21,454 bases of DNA from an uncultured Christensenella sp. (GTDB lineage: Bacteria; Bacillota; Clostridia; Christensenellales; UBA1750), in NCBI GenBank assembly GCA_905193155.1, contig CAJJNQ010000040.1, positions 1 to 21,454 on the forward strand, read 5' to 3'. The notes under the pieces were generated by a model, which had not been told where the DNA came from, did not search any database, and saw only the letters and a list, made by a program, of their open reading frames with translations. Positions 1 through 6,647 of this stretch are shown in pieces (positions within the stretch are counted from its first letter, which is position 1; every line of letters begins with the position of its first letter). The translations under genes were made by a program, and so were the position numbers.

Positions 1-1
1 G

Positions 2-238
2 CAGGAAATCGAAGTACAGGAACGACAGATTGAAAATTTGGAGCAGTTTATCCAGCGGGTACGCAAATACGAGGATTTAGACGAGCTTACCCCGTATGCG
101 CTGCGGGAGCTTGTCAAGGCAATCTACATTGAAGCCCCGGACAAGTCCAGCGGCAAGCGGCATCAGGGCATCCGCATTTCCTATGACCTTGTGGGCTTTA
201 TTCCTGTGGAAGAACTGCTGAAACAGGAAACGGCGTGA
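2..238 (+). CDS. Large serine recombinase, C-terminal fragment (DUF4368-like tail)
   Basis: The reading frame is open from the window edge, so the gene begins outside; only the last 78 residues are visible. They have the character of the DUF4368 tail of large serine recombinases from clostridial integrative elements: a charged coiled-coil-like start (QEIEVQERQIENLEQFIQRV), then ELTPYALRELVKAIYIEAPD and a closing beta-type segment with YDLVGFIP. In such enzymes the N-terminal resolvase domain does the catalysis and this tail follows the recombinase and zinc-ribbon domains. These integrases usually lie at one end of their element, so an attachment site probably sits in the 80 bases to the right, before the deacylase pseudogene. 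The catalytic domain is not in view, so it cannot be said whether the enzyme is intact. Family call from memory of the tail motif. Confidence 0.72.
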   Translation, partial: QEIEVQERQIENLEQFIQRVRKYEDLDELTPYALRELVKAIYIEAPDKSSGKRHQGIRISYDLVGFIPVEELLKQETA

Positions 239-254
239 CCGAAGCCACGCCGTT
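229..254 (+). terminator. Inverted repeat at the recombinase stop codon
   Basis: AACGGCGTG (229-237) is perfectly complementary to CACGCCGTT (246-254), with an 8-base loop. The recombinase TGA lies at the stem-loop junction. There is no T-run on either side, so it is a weak terminator candidate; it could instead be part of the element's end or attachment region. The remaining bases up to 318 show no further structure. Confidence 0.35.
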
Positions 255-318
255 CCAGAGAAAATACGATATTACTTTCTTATGACCCCCGACCATTTCA
301 GCGGATGCGTTTTTGACT

Positions 319-807
319 TTACAGTTCCGTGGTTTCGACCGTATGGCCGTTTTCTCGGAGCACGCGGATCAGGTCCTCGGTTTTCAGCAGCACCGTTGCG
401 GTGTTGTCGTTGGGATGCACGGCGACCAGACCCTGTTCCTCCGACAGCTCCCGGTCGATGAACACCTGCACCGCACCCTCCTGATCGTTGAGTGCGCCCA
501 GCGGCGTCACCGCGCCGGGTATCAGGCCGAGTTTATCCATCAGCTCCTCCGCCGTCGCAAAGCTCAGCGGGCGCATCTGGTGCGCACGCCGAAAGGCTTT
601 GAGATCGACGCGCTTTTCACCTTTAACGGTGATGAGGATATAGCGCTGCTTTTTGTCGTCCCGAACGAACAGGTTCTTCGCCTCCGCTTCCGTCCAGGGC
701 ATCTCGATTTCCGAAAGCTACGCCATATTGCAAACCGATTTGTGCTCCACAGCTTCAAATGTAACGCCGCTGCGGTTCAGCAGATCGTAAATCTCCTGTT
801 TGTTCAT
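319..807 (-). pseudogene. YbaK/ProX-type aminoacyl-tRNA deacylase, interrupted by an in-frame TAG
   Basis: Read from ATG at 807 the frame gives 29 residues (MNKQEIYDLLNRSGVTFEAV, then EHKSVCNMA), a TAG at 718-720, and then 132 more codons to TAA at 319. The whole frame is 162 codons, the usual length of the single-domain YbaK/ProX/PrdX trans-editing proteins that hydrolyse mischarged Ala- or Cys-tRNAPro. The part after the stop shows the family core: AKNLFVRDDKKQRYILITVKG, PGAVTPLGALND and the conserved TVLLKTEDLIRVL region. The TAG falls where relatives have an acidic residue, so GAG to TAG is the simplest explanation. An ATG at 702 could restart translation but has no clear ribosome site and would lose the N-terminal helix. 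It lies 4 bases after the rhamnosidase stop, so it was probably translated by coupling. Decay may be connected with the neighbouring mobile element, but that is inference. Confidence 0.82.
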
Positions 808-811
808 CGTT

Positions 812-2785
812 TTACTTCACAAGGACCTCCACGGGGCCGCCATCCGCCACCGGGATTTCGATCTCGCGCTCCTTCCAGCGCAGCACGCCGCGCCCCTTGC
901 AGGCGCTGACGACGCGCACGCCGCCGTTTTCCATCTCCACGCGGATGCTGCCGCCCGGAACAGGCACTTCGCCCTTTACGCTCTCCAGCCCGGCAGCCTG
1001 CGGCGCAATTTCGTAGCGCGCATATCCCGCTTCCAGCGGATGCACGCCAAGCAGGTATCTTCCGCACAGATAGATCGGCCCCGCGCCCCAGCAATGGCAC
1101 AGACTGCGCCCGAAGGGACGGCCGTACATCGCCCAATGCTCGTCGCCCTGCTCGTTGGGATTGAACTGTTCCCATATGCTTGTCGCACCCAGATCGAGCA
1201 TGCCGCCCCAGTAATCGCGCACATCCCGGAGCACCTGCTCGGCACAGCCCGCGCGCATCAGCGCGTCCATTTCGTAAAAACGCATATACGGCGTAGTGAT
1301 CTCCGGCGCGTCGCCGTGCAGCAGCGAATGCTCGATGGCCGATCGCGCCTGCTCACCCGTCAGCAGCCCGTACATCACAGCGAACATCGGCGCATAGCGC
1401 GTATGCCCCTGCACCTTGCCGTTCACGCGCTGATGCAGCAGCGTTCCCTTTTCTTCGTCCCAGAACAAATCGAAAATCGCCGCGCGGAGCTTGTCTGCCT
1501 CCGCCTGCCAGCGCGCCTCATCGGCGGCTTTGCCCAGCAGCCGGGCACTGTCGGCCAGCACGGTCAGGCTCTTCCAGAGCAGCACCTGCTCAACGCATAG
1601 TTCGCCTTCCTTGCTCATGTCCGCCCAGTCCACAAACACCCAGTCTTTCGGCTTTCCCACGGCAAAGCCGTCCGCCGAGCACTGCTTTTTCGTGTATTCC
1701 ATGGCGGAAACCATTTTACCGTACATGCCCTTGAGGAAGCGGTCGTCGCCCGTGTAAAAATAGTCCTCCCACACCGCGATCATCCAATAGAAGGTGTAGT
1801 CCAGTATCGTGTTGATGTGCGCGTCGAAGGGCTCCCGGCCGCGCAGCGCTGCCAGCGTCCTGCGGGCGGTTTCGCTGTCGAAATAGGAATAATGGTTCAT
1901 CATCACGGACTGAAGCGCGTCGCCCGCCCAGACCCAGCGGTCGCGCTTGATGCCGTCGAGGAAGAACTCGCGCGTGCACAGCTCCATCGTGCGCGCCGAA
2001 ACGTCGTAGATTCGATTGAGCCGCTCGTCGCTGCTTGCAAAGGACGCGCGCATCGTCAACCCGTTGATTTCCTCTTCGAGCCAGACGCTGCTCATCTCCA
2101 CCGGCCCGTCCGCGCGCAGATAGCGCATGGCGCGGGAGGGCAGGCGCACCTCCTGTCCCGCACGCTCAAAGGTCATGCGATCCCAGATTTCTCCCGTAAA
2201 GCCCGCGCGCGCTTCCTGCGCGGATTCGCCGTAGAACACCACAGCTTCGCCCGGTGCTGCGGCCTTCAGATGTGCAAAGCCGAACACCTCACGCCCGAAA
2301 TCCACCAATCCGTCCGCCGCAACGCTTGCCGCTTCGAGGCGGCGCGTGGGCAGCGCGTAGTTTTCGGGGCGCTTTTTCCATGTGTCAAACAAGGGTGACC
2401 AGCCGCAGGGCACTTCGTCCGCATTGTTCTCGCAGGCCAGAAAGGTATCGTCCGTAGAAAGGTCGCCTTCCAGATACAGCGCAGGCAGACCGTTAAGGTT
2501 CATCACCTGAATGTTCAGGAAATGATCGCCCGCAGGCAGATCGATCCACTCGCTTTTATCTTTGGCCGCCGCGCCGTCCAACATAACGTAGGCACCGCCC
2601 TGGCTGGCCATTCGAGTGCGGCCGGGTTTGTCCAAATGATAGCGTTTGTGGAAAGCAATGGACCGTCCCGGCGCATCCATCCGCCAGATGGACGGACAGG
2701 TCATGCCGTGCTCCTGACGGCGCATTTCCACCTTGCCGCGCAGATCAATTTCAAAATCATGCGGAAACCAGATCCAATAGGCCAT
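812..2785 (-). CDS. Glycoside hydrolase family 78 alpha-L-rhamnosidase
   Basis: A 657-residue protein without signal peptide, so probably cytoplasmic. Residues 1-240 look like beta-sandwich lectin-like domains; 250-570 have the (alpha/alpha)6 barrel features of GH78, and the end is a small beta domain. The key stretch at 277-289, DGIKRDRWVWAGD, aligns without gaps to the family motif DxxxxE...D, giving D277, D282 and D289; E539 in SIWEQF fits the general base. The enzyme would release terminal L-rhamnose from plant glycosides or polysaccharides. The general-acid position is Asp rather than the usual Glu. An AAGGAGG site lies just before ATG 2785. It is 33 bases downstream of the LUD gene and 4 bases upstream of the deacylase pseudogene, forming one transcription unit. 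No transporter or rhamnose kinase is adjacent. Confidence 0.88.
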   Translation of the reverse strand: MAYWIWFPHDFEIDLRGKVEMRRQEHGMTCPSIWRMDAPGRSIAFHKRYHLDKPGRTRMASQGGAYVMLDGAAAKDKSEWIDLPAGDHFLNIQVMNLNGLPALYLEGDLSTDDTFLACENNADEVPCGWSPLFDTWKKRPENYALPTRRLEAASVAADGLVDFGREVFGFAHLKAAAPGEAVVFYGESAQEARAGFTGEIWDRMTFERAGQEVRLPSRAMRYLRADGPVEMSSVWLEEEINGLTMRASFASSDERLNRIYDVSARTMELCTREFFLDGIKRDRWVWAGDALQSVMMNHYSYFDSETARRTLAALRGREPFDAHINTILDYTFYWMIAVWEDYFYTGDDRFLKGMYGKMVSAMEYTKKQCSADGFAVGKPKDWVFVDWADMSKEGELCVEQVLLWKSLTVLADSARLLGKAADEARWQAEADKLRAAIFDLFWDEEKGTLLHQRVNGKVQGHTRYAPMFAVMYGLLTGEQARSAIEHSLLHGDAPEITTPYMRFYEMDALMRAGCAEQVLRDVRDYWGGMLDLGATSIWEQFNPNEQGDEHWAMYGRPFGRSLCHCWGAGPIYLCGRYLLGVHPLEAGYARYEIAPQAAGLESVKGEVPVPGGSIRVEMENGGVRVVSACKGRGVLRWKEREIEIPVADGGPVEVLVK

Positions 2786-2818
2786 GGAATTCCTCCTTGA
2801 TTCTGTCGGTATTCAAAA

Positions 2819-3427
2819 TCAGAAGCCCAGCTCCTCATCCACCAGCAGGATATCGATGGGGTGTGCGTTGGGCTTGCGGTCGAAGATCAGCGTCGCGCGA
2901 CACATGCGCTGCGGCGAAGAACAGTCGGTGCAGTGACCGAGCACGGCGCAGGGCGTCTTGAGGCCGAGGCGTTTGGCATTGGCAGGGCAGGAGACATTCT
3001 TGATGCGCGCAATGGCCGCGTCGAGATTTTCCGCCAGCTTGTTTTTGCCCACGATCATATAGACCTTGCCGGTGCCGTGCAGGGTAGCGGCCAGACGGTT
3101 GCCGAAGCCGTCGATGTTGACGATTTTGCCGTCCATGGTCAGCGCGTTTGCCGAGCAGAGGTAGGTATCCGCTGTGGCGGCCTTTTTACGCATCTCATTG
3201 GCCTCTTCCGCCGGCACGCCCCAGTGCCAGAAAACCTGCTGGCCGCGGGCGCGCAGCGCTTGATCCAGCCCCATCTGCTGCACGGTCATGCTGCCGCCGA
3301 TGCCGACGGTATCGGTCTGCGGGATGGTTTCCAGCAGGTAATTCTTCGCCTGCTGTGCGTTTTCAAAGGTATGTACATCATAGCCGTATTTTTTCAGTTT
3401 TTCGACAAGAGCATCCAGCTTTTCCAT
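2819..3427 (-). CDS. LUD-domain (LutC/YkgG-like) protein
   Basis: A 202-residue cytoplasmic protein of the LUD domain family (formerly DUF162), related to LutC/YkgG of lactate oxidation but here the single-gene clostridial type. Visible hallmarks are VGIGGSMTVQQMGLDQAL near 41-58, the SANALTMDGKIVNIDGFGNR segment at 92-111, and GKVYMIVGKNKL at 120-131. The C-terminal third holds C160, C166, C169 and C176 spaced CX5CX2CX6C, which suggests a metal or iron-sulfur site conserved in this subgroup. No LutA or LutB partner is present, so a role in lactate oxidation is not supported; the true substrate is unknown. It is the first gene of the minus-strand unit with the rhamnosidase; GGGAGG precedes ATG 3427. 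Confidence 0.8.
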   Translation of the reverse strand: MEKLDALVEKLKKYGYDVHTFENAQQAKNYLLETIPQTDTVGIGGSMTVQQMGLDQALRARGQQVFWHWGVPAEEANEMRKKAATADTYLCSANALTMDGKIVNIDGFGNRLAATLHGTGKVYMIVGKNKLAENLDAAIARIKNVSCPANAKRLGLKTPCAVLGHCTDCSSPQRMCRATLIFDRKPNAHPIDILLVDEELGF

Positions 3428-3460
3428 GAAAGGAGCCTCCCTTGAATTTTATTTGGCTCC

Positions 3461-3466
3461 ATTATA
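3461..3466 (-). promoter_or_regulatory. -10 element for the LUD–rhamnosidase unit
   Basis: On the minus strand a perfect TATAAT lies 33 bases upstream of the LUD start codon. No convincing -35 hexamer is seen at 16-18 bases. It overlaps the upstream side of the divergent promoter proposed for the cysteine-rich gene. Confidence 0.5.
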
Positions 3467-3494
3467 ACAACTTTTCCGGGTGCTGCATAGGATG
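3466..3494 (+). promoter_or_regulatory. Possible sigma-K-type promoter for the cysteine-rich gene
   Basis: AACA (3466-3469), a 16-base spacer, then CATAGGATG (3486-3494). The Bacillus sigma-K consensus as I recall it is mACm, 16 bases, CATAnnnTA, so only the last base differs. The start would lie near 3500, giving a leader of about 55 bases to the strong AGGAGG at 3540-3545. If real, expression would be in the mother cell late in sporulation. The motif is short, so a chance match is possible. Confidence 0.4.
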
Positions 3495-3554
3495 TATCGA
3501 CGGAAGATTTTTCCCGTCTCATCCTCAACCGACATCATCAGGAGGTCCTGCATC

Positions 3555-3905
3555 ATGGCATGCACCAACTGTTCTCCCTGCAATGTTTCGCAGATTGACT
3601 ATACCTCTACCTGCCCCGGCGGCTGCATCCGCACCACGACCAGCGGCGTGATCTGCTCCACGAATTGTTCCGGCAGCTGCTCCTGCCAGTGGCCCTGGTG
3701 GAATAACTGCCGCAGCTGCTCCCGCCAGTGGCCCTGGTGGAATAACTGCCGCAGATGCACCTGTGCGCAGACCGGATGCAGCACGGGCTGCTGCTCCGGA
3801 AGCTCTTCCGGCTCCTGCTGCTCCTGCTCGAATTCGTCCTGCTGCGGCAATACCTCTTCCTGCACCGGCTGCTCCCGCTGCAATCGCTGCGGATGCTCCG
3901 GCTAA
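3555..3905 (+). CDS. Cysteine-rich repeat protein, candidate spore surface protein
   Basis: The 116-residue product has 27 cysteines (about 23%) and is otherwise mostly Ser, Gly, Thr and Asn; it has one Asp, no Glu and no Lys, so it is basic. It starts MACTNCSPCN, holds a tandem 13-residue repeat QWPWWNNCRSCSR / QWPWWNNCRRCT in the middle, and ends with CC, CSC and CxxC clusters. There is no signal peptide or membrane segment. I chose ATG 3555 because AGGAGG (3540-3545) stands nine bases before it; an upstream GTG at 3480 lacks a site. I do not recognise the family. By composition it resembles cross-linked cysteine-rich spore coat or exosporium proteins; the possible sigma-K promoter agrees. 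A metal-binding protein is the alternative. Followed by a strong hairpin. Confidence 0.68.
   Translation: MACTNCSPCNVSQIDYTSTCPGGCIRTTTSGVICSTNCSGSCSCQWPWWNNCRSCSRQWPWWNNCRRCTCAQTGCSTGCCSGSSSGSCCSCSNSSCCGNTSSCTGCSRCNRCGCSG
3685..3754 (+). repeat. Tandem 39-base repeat inside the cysteine-rich gene
   Basis: Positions 3685-3715 and 3724-3754 are identical over 31 bases and offset by 39, exactly 13 codons. The near-perfect DNA identity points to a recent in-frame duplication or to slippage, since synonymous sites have not yet diverged. Confidence 0.93.
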
Positions 3906-3925
3906 AAGCGCTCCTCACCCGGCAC

Positions 3926-3961
3926 GCTGCGCGTCCAGACCTCCTGATCTGGGTGCGCAGC
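3926..3961 (+). terminator. Hairpin after the cysteine-rich gene
   Basis: 3926-3939 pairs with 3948-3961 over 14 positions including two G·U pairs, around an 8-base loop (CCTCCTGA on DNA). Only a short T stretch (CTCTTT) follows, so it is a plausible but not classical intrinsic terminator. A second A/T stem, AAAAAGT/ACTTTTT at 3975-3990, follows with a two-base loop that is too small to fold well. Confidence 0.55.
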
Positions 3962-4002
3962 GCCTCTTTGGGAAAAAAAGTGTACTTTTTCCGCAGAACC
4001 CC

Positions 4003-4031
4003 TTGCCAAATCGTAAAGTGCATGGTATACT
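4003..4031 (+). promoter_or_regulatory. Promoter of the tRNA pair
   Basis: TTGCCA (4003-4008), 17 bases, TATACT (4026-4031): close to the sigma-A consensus with ideal spacing. The start would lie near 4038, about 19 bases before the first tRNA. Confidence 0.8.
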
Positions 4032-4056
4032 CTATTAGTGTCGGTGCCGGAGATGT

Positions 4057-4132
4057 GCCAACATAGCTCAGTTGGTAGAGCAGCAGTTTCGTAAACTGCA
4101 GGTCAAGGGTTCGAGTCCCTTTGTTGGCTCCA
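4057..4132 (+). tRNA. tRNA-Thr (anticodon CGU)
   Basis: A complete cloverleaf: acceptor GCCAACA/TGTTGGC, D-stem GCTC/GAGC, anticodon stem GCAGT/ACTGC with loop TTCGTAA (anticodon CGT, reads ACG), T-stem AAGGG/CCCTT with loop TTCGAGT, discriminator T and an encoded CCA. First of two co-transcribed tRNAs, with three bases before the next one. Confidence 0.95.
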
Positions 4133-4135
4133 TTT

Positions 4136-4212
4136 CGAGGTGTAGCGCAGTTTGGTAGCGTGTTTGGTTCGGGACCAAAAGGTCGCAGGTTCAAATCCTG
4201 TCACCTCGACCA
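4136..4212 (+). tRNA. tRNA-Pro (anticodon CGG)
   Basis: Acceptor CGAGGTG/CACCTCG, anticodon stem TTTGG/CCAAA with loop TTCGGGA (anticodon CGG, reads CCG), variable AGGTC, T-stem GCAGG/CCTGT with a closing G·U, discriminator A and encoded CCA. The GGGA of the loop is typical of bacterial proline tRNAs. Confidence 0.95.
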
Positions 4213-4236
4213 AAGATTCGGCTCTGACCGAATGAG

Positions 4237-4272
4237 CAGGTTCTGGCATTTGCCAGGACCTGTTTCTTTTTT
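4237..4272 (+). terminator. Rho-independent terminator of the tRNA operon
   Basis: CAGGTTCTGGC (4237-4247), loop ATTT, GCCAGGACCTG (4252-4262), then TTTCTTTTTT. An 11-pair stem with one G·U and a T-run makes this a clear intrinsic terminator. A small extra stem ATTCGG/CCGAAT sits just before it (4216-4233). Confidence 0.92.
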
Positions 4273-4307
4273 GCACTTATCCCCCCATCGACCCATGAGG
4301 AATCCAT

Positions 4308-4838
4308 ATGAATCTGCCAAACATTTTGACACTGCTCCGCATGTTGATGGTTCCGGCGGTTATCGTGTGTTTTGCAACCAACCATCCCCTTTGGGCGCTT
4401 TTCTTCTTCCTTCTGGCCAGCGCGACGGATGTACTGGATGGCTATCTCGCCCGCAAATTCAACCAGATTACAAACTTCGGCAAGGTCATGGATCCGCTGG
4501 CGGACAAGCTGATGCTCATTACAACCCTGATTTGCCTGTATCTGACGGGGCGCATCCCGATGTGGGTCCCCATCGTCATCGGCGTGAAGGAATGCACGAT
4601 GATCACCGTTGCGGCTTGCCTCTACCGCAAGGACATCATCCTCCCATCGAATTTCTTCGGCAAGTTGGCAACCGTGCTGTTTACGGTTGCGGTGCTGATC
4701 TCCTTCTTCTCCGATACGGTCGCTCCCTGGCACACAGTGCTGCTCTATATCGCAACCGGCGTTGCACTCTTTGCCATGGTTTATTACGGCGTCATCGTTC
4801 TGCGCTCCAATCCCCAGCTTTTCAAAAAGAAAAAATAA
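4308..4838 (+). CDS. pgsA: CDP-diacylglycerol–glycerol-3-phosphate 3-phosphatidyltransferase
   Basis: A 176-residue integral membrane enzyme that joins CDP-diacylglycerol and glycerol 3-phosphate to phosphatidylglycerol phosphate, the committed step to phosphatidylglycerol and cardiolipin. The CDP-alcohol phosphatidyltransferase signature D-x2-D-G-x2-A-R-x8-G-x3-D-x3-D is complete: D41, D44, G45, A48, R49, G58, D62 and D66. The start MNLPNILTLLRMLMVP is typical of the family, and hydrophobic stretches near 8-22, 28-40, 85-100, 115-135 and 140-160 fit the multi-helix fold. The length is normal and the tail is basic (FKKKK). A GAGGAA site precedes ATG 4308. It follows the tRNA terminator and has its own terminator, so it is monocistronic; no obvious promoter was seen in the short gap. 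Confidence 0.93.
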   Translation: MNLPNILTLLRMLMVPAVIVCFATNHPLWALFFFLLASATDVLDGYLARKFNQITNFGKVMDPLADKLMLITTLICLYLTGRIPMWVPIVIGVKECTMITVAACLYRKDIILPSNFFGKLATVLFTVAVLISFFSDTVAPWHTVLLYIATGVALFAMVYYGVIVLRSNPQLFKKKK

Positions 4839-4850
4839 ACAAGCATTCAA

Positions 4851-4887
4851 AAAGGCTGTCCTCCGCAAAAGAGGGCAGCTTTTTTTC
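4851..4887 (+). terminator. Rho-independent terminator of pgsA
   Basis: AAAGGCTGTCCTC (4851-4863), loop CGCAAAA, then GAGGGCAGCTTT running into a T-run up to 4887. The stem has about 13 pairs with a few G·U and begins 13 bases after the pgsA stop. Confidence 0.9.
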
Positions 4888-4900
4888 CGTGAAGCGCAAT

Positions 4901-4946
4901 AAAGCGCCCCGCCTCCTTCTTTTCAGAAGGAAACGGGGCGCTTTTT
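4901..4946 (-). terminator. Terminator of pckA, possibly bidirectional
   Basis: AAAGCGCCCCG (4901-4911) pairs with CGGGGCGCTTT, and an inner CCTTC/GAAGG extends the hairpin. It lies 33 bases downstream of the pckA stop. The plus-strand side has the better T-run (TTTTT), so it may also back up pgsA termination. Confidence 0.8.
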
Positions 4947-4978
4947 ATGCCTTTAGAATTTCAGCTCACGCCGGAATC

Positions 4979-6580
4979 TTAGAGCTTCGGGCCGGCCTCA
5001 ACCAGAGCCTTGCCAGCTTCGCTGTTCTCGTACTTGGCGAAGTTCTTGATGAAGCGGGAGGCCAGATCCTGAGCCTTCTTGTCCCACTCGGCGGCATCCG
5101 CATAGGTGTCGCGGGGGTCAAGAATCTTGGAATCGACGCCGGGCAGCTCGGTGGGAACCTCGAAGTCGAAGTAGGGGATCTTCTTGGTGGGCGCGGTCAG
5201 GATATCGCCATTGAGGATCGCGTCGATGATGCCGCGGGTATCCTTGATGGAGATACGCTTGCCGGTGCCGTTCCAGCCGGTGTTGACCAGGTAGGCCTTG
5301 GCGCCGTTGGCCTGCATCTTCTTGACCAGTTCCTCACCGTACTTGGTGGGAGCCAGCTCCAGGAACGCCTGGCCGAAGCACGCGGAGAAGGTGGGGGTGG
5401 GCTCGGTGATGCCGCGCTCGGTGCCCGCCAGCTTCGCGGTGAAGCCGGACAGGAAGTAGTACTGGGTCTGTTCGGGAGTCAGAACAGAGACAGGGGGCAG
5501 CACGCCGAAAGCATCCGCGGACAGGAAGATGACGTTCTTCGCAGCGGGTGCGGAGGAGATCGGACGAACGATGTTCTTAATATGATCGATCGGGTAGGAC
5601 ACGCGGGTGTTCTCGGTCACGCTCTTATCAGCGAAATCAATGTGACCCTCGGCATCCAGCGTCACGTTCTCCAGCAGAGCATCGCGCTTGATCGCGTTGT
5701 AGATATCGGGTTCGGAATCCTTGTCCAGGTTGATGACCTTGGCATAGCAGCCGCCTTCGAAGTTGAAGACGCCGTTGTCGTCCCAGCCGTGCTCGTCATC
5801 GCCGATGAGCAGACGCTTCGGGTCGGTGGACAGGGTGGTCTTGCCGGTGCCGGACAGACCGAAGAAGATGGCGGTGTTCTCGCCGTTCATATCGGTGTTG
5901 GCGGAGCAGTGCATGGAAGCGATGCCCTTGAGCGGCAGGTAGTAGTTCATCATGGAGAACATGCCCTTCTTCATCTCGCCGCCGTACCAGGTGTTGATGA
6001 TGACCTGCTCACGGGAGGTGAGGTTGAAGACGACCGCGGTCTCGGAGTTGAGGCCCAGCTCCTTGTAGTTCTCGACCTTCGCCTTGGAAGCGTTGTAGAC
6101 AACGAAGTCAGGCTCGAAGTTCTTGAGCTCTTCCTCGGTGGGCTTGATGAACATGTTGGTCACGAAGTGCGCCTGCCAGGCCACTTCCATGATGAAGCGG
6201 ATGGCCATGCGGGTGTCCTTGTTGGCGCCGCAGAAAGCATCCACAACGTAGAGCTTCTTGTTGGACAGCTCCTTCTTGGCGATCTCCTTGACGGCCTTCC
6301 AGGCTTCCTCGGAAGCGGGATGGTTGTCGTTCTTGTAAGCGTCGGAGGTCCACCACACGGTGTCGCGGGAAGTATCGTCCATGACGATGAACTTGTCCTT
6401 GGGGGAGCGGCCGGTGTAAACGCCGGTCATGACGTTGACGGCGCCCAGCTCGCTGACCTGGCCCTTTTCAAAGCCTTCCAGACTGGGTTTGGTCTCTTCT
6501 TCAAAGAGCTGCTCGTAAGACGGATTGTGAACGATTTCCACCGTTCCGGTAATGCCATACTTGCTCAGATCGATTGCCAT
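4979..6580 (-). CDS. pckA: ATP-dependent phosphoenolpyruvate carboxykinase
   Basis: A 533-residue cytoplasmic enzyme interconverting oxaloacetate plus ATP and phosphoenolpyruvate, CO2 plus ADP. Length and motifs match the ATP class: TGRSPKDKF (56-64, substrate arginine), the P-loop GLSGTGKTTLS (241-251), kinase-2 LIGDDEHGWDD (258-268) and the later FLSADAFGVLPPVS region. In anaerobes it often runs toward oxaloacetate to feed succinate or propionate formation, but direction cannot be read from sequence. AAAGGAG precedes ATG 6580. It stands alone between its own promoter with a structured leader and a terminator. It is rich in G/C-ending, seemingly optimised codons, which suggests high expression. 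The large open frames on the opposite strand are shadows of this codon bias. Confidence 0.97.
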   Translation of the reverse strand: MAIDLSKYGITGTVEIVHNPSYEQLFEEETKPSLEGFEKGQVSELGAVNVMTGVYTGRSPKDKFIVMDDTSRDTVWWTSDAYKNDNHPASEEAWKAVKEIAKKELSNKKLYVVDAFCGANKDTRMAIRFIMEVAWQAHFVTNMFIKPTEEELKNFEPDFVVYNASKAKVENYKELGLNSETAVVFNLTSREQVIINTWYGGEMKKGMFSMMNYYLPLKGIASMHCSANTDMNGENTAIFFGLSGTGKTTLSTDPKRLLIGDDEHGWDDNGVFNFEGGCYAKVINLDKDSEPDIYNAIKRDALLENVTLDAEGHIDFADKSVTENTRVSYPIDHIKNIVRPISSAPAAKNVIFLSADAFGVLPPVSVLTPEQTQYYFLSGFTAKLAGTERGITEPTPTFSACFGQAFLELAPTKYGEELVKKMQANGAKAYLVNTGWNGTGKRISIKDTRGIIDAILNGDILTAPTKKIPYFDFEVPTELPGVDSKILDPRDTYADAAEWDKKAQDLASRFIKNFAKYENSEAGKALVEAGPKL

Positions 6581-6647
6581 TACGTTCTATCTCCTTTTGT
6601 AAAGATTCATGCCCGCCTCAAGAGCGGAACATGTTTTTAACCTATGG

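Noticed and set aside
3685..3754. The tandem repeat considered as a CRISPR or regulatory array
   Set aside because: Only two units, contiguous, in frame with a coding sequence and with 13-codon periodicity; no spacers or cas genes.
3971..3992. A/T palindrome before the tRNA promoter as a second terminator
   Set aside because: The stem AAAAAGT/ACTTTTT has a two-base loop and no GC core, so a stable RNA hairpin is unlikely.
3607..4194. A 195-residue minus-strand frame opposite the cysteine-rich gene
   Set aside because: It reads through both the hairpin and the tRNA genes; the forward frame has the ribosome site and terminator.
4121..6640. An 839-residue open frame on the plus strand across the tRNAs, pgsA and antisense to pckA
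   Set aside because: It runs through two tRNA genes and a terminator and opposite a certain gene. pckA's strong codon bias removes stops from the complementary frame. The protein has no recognisable domain.
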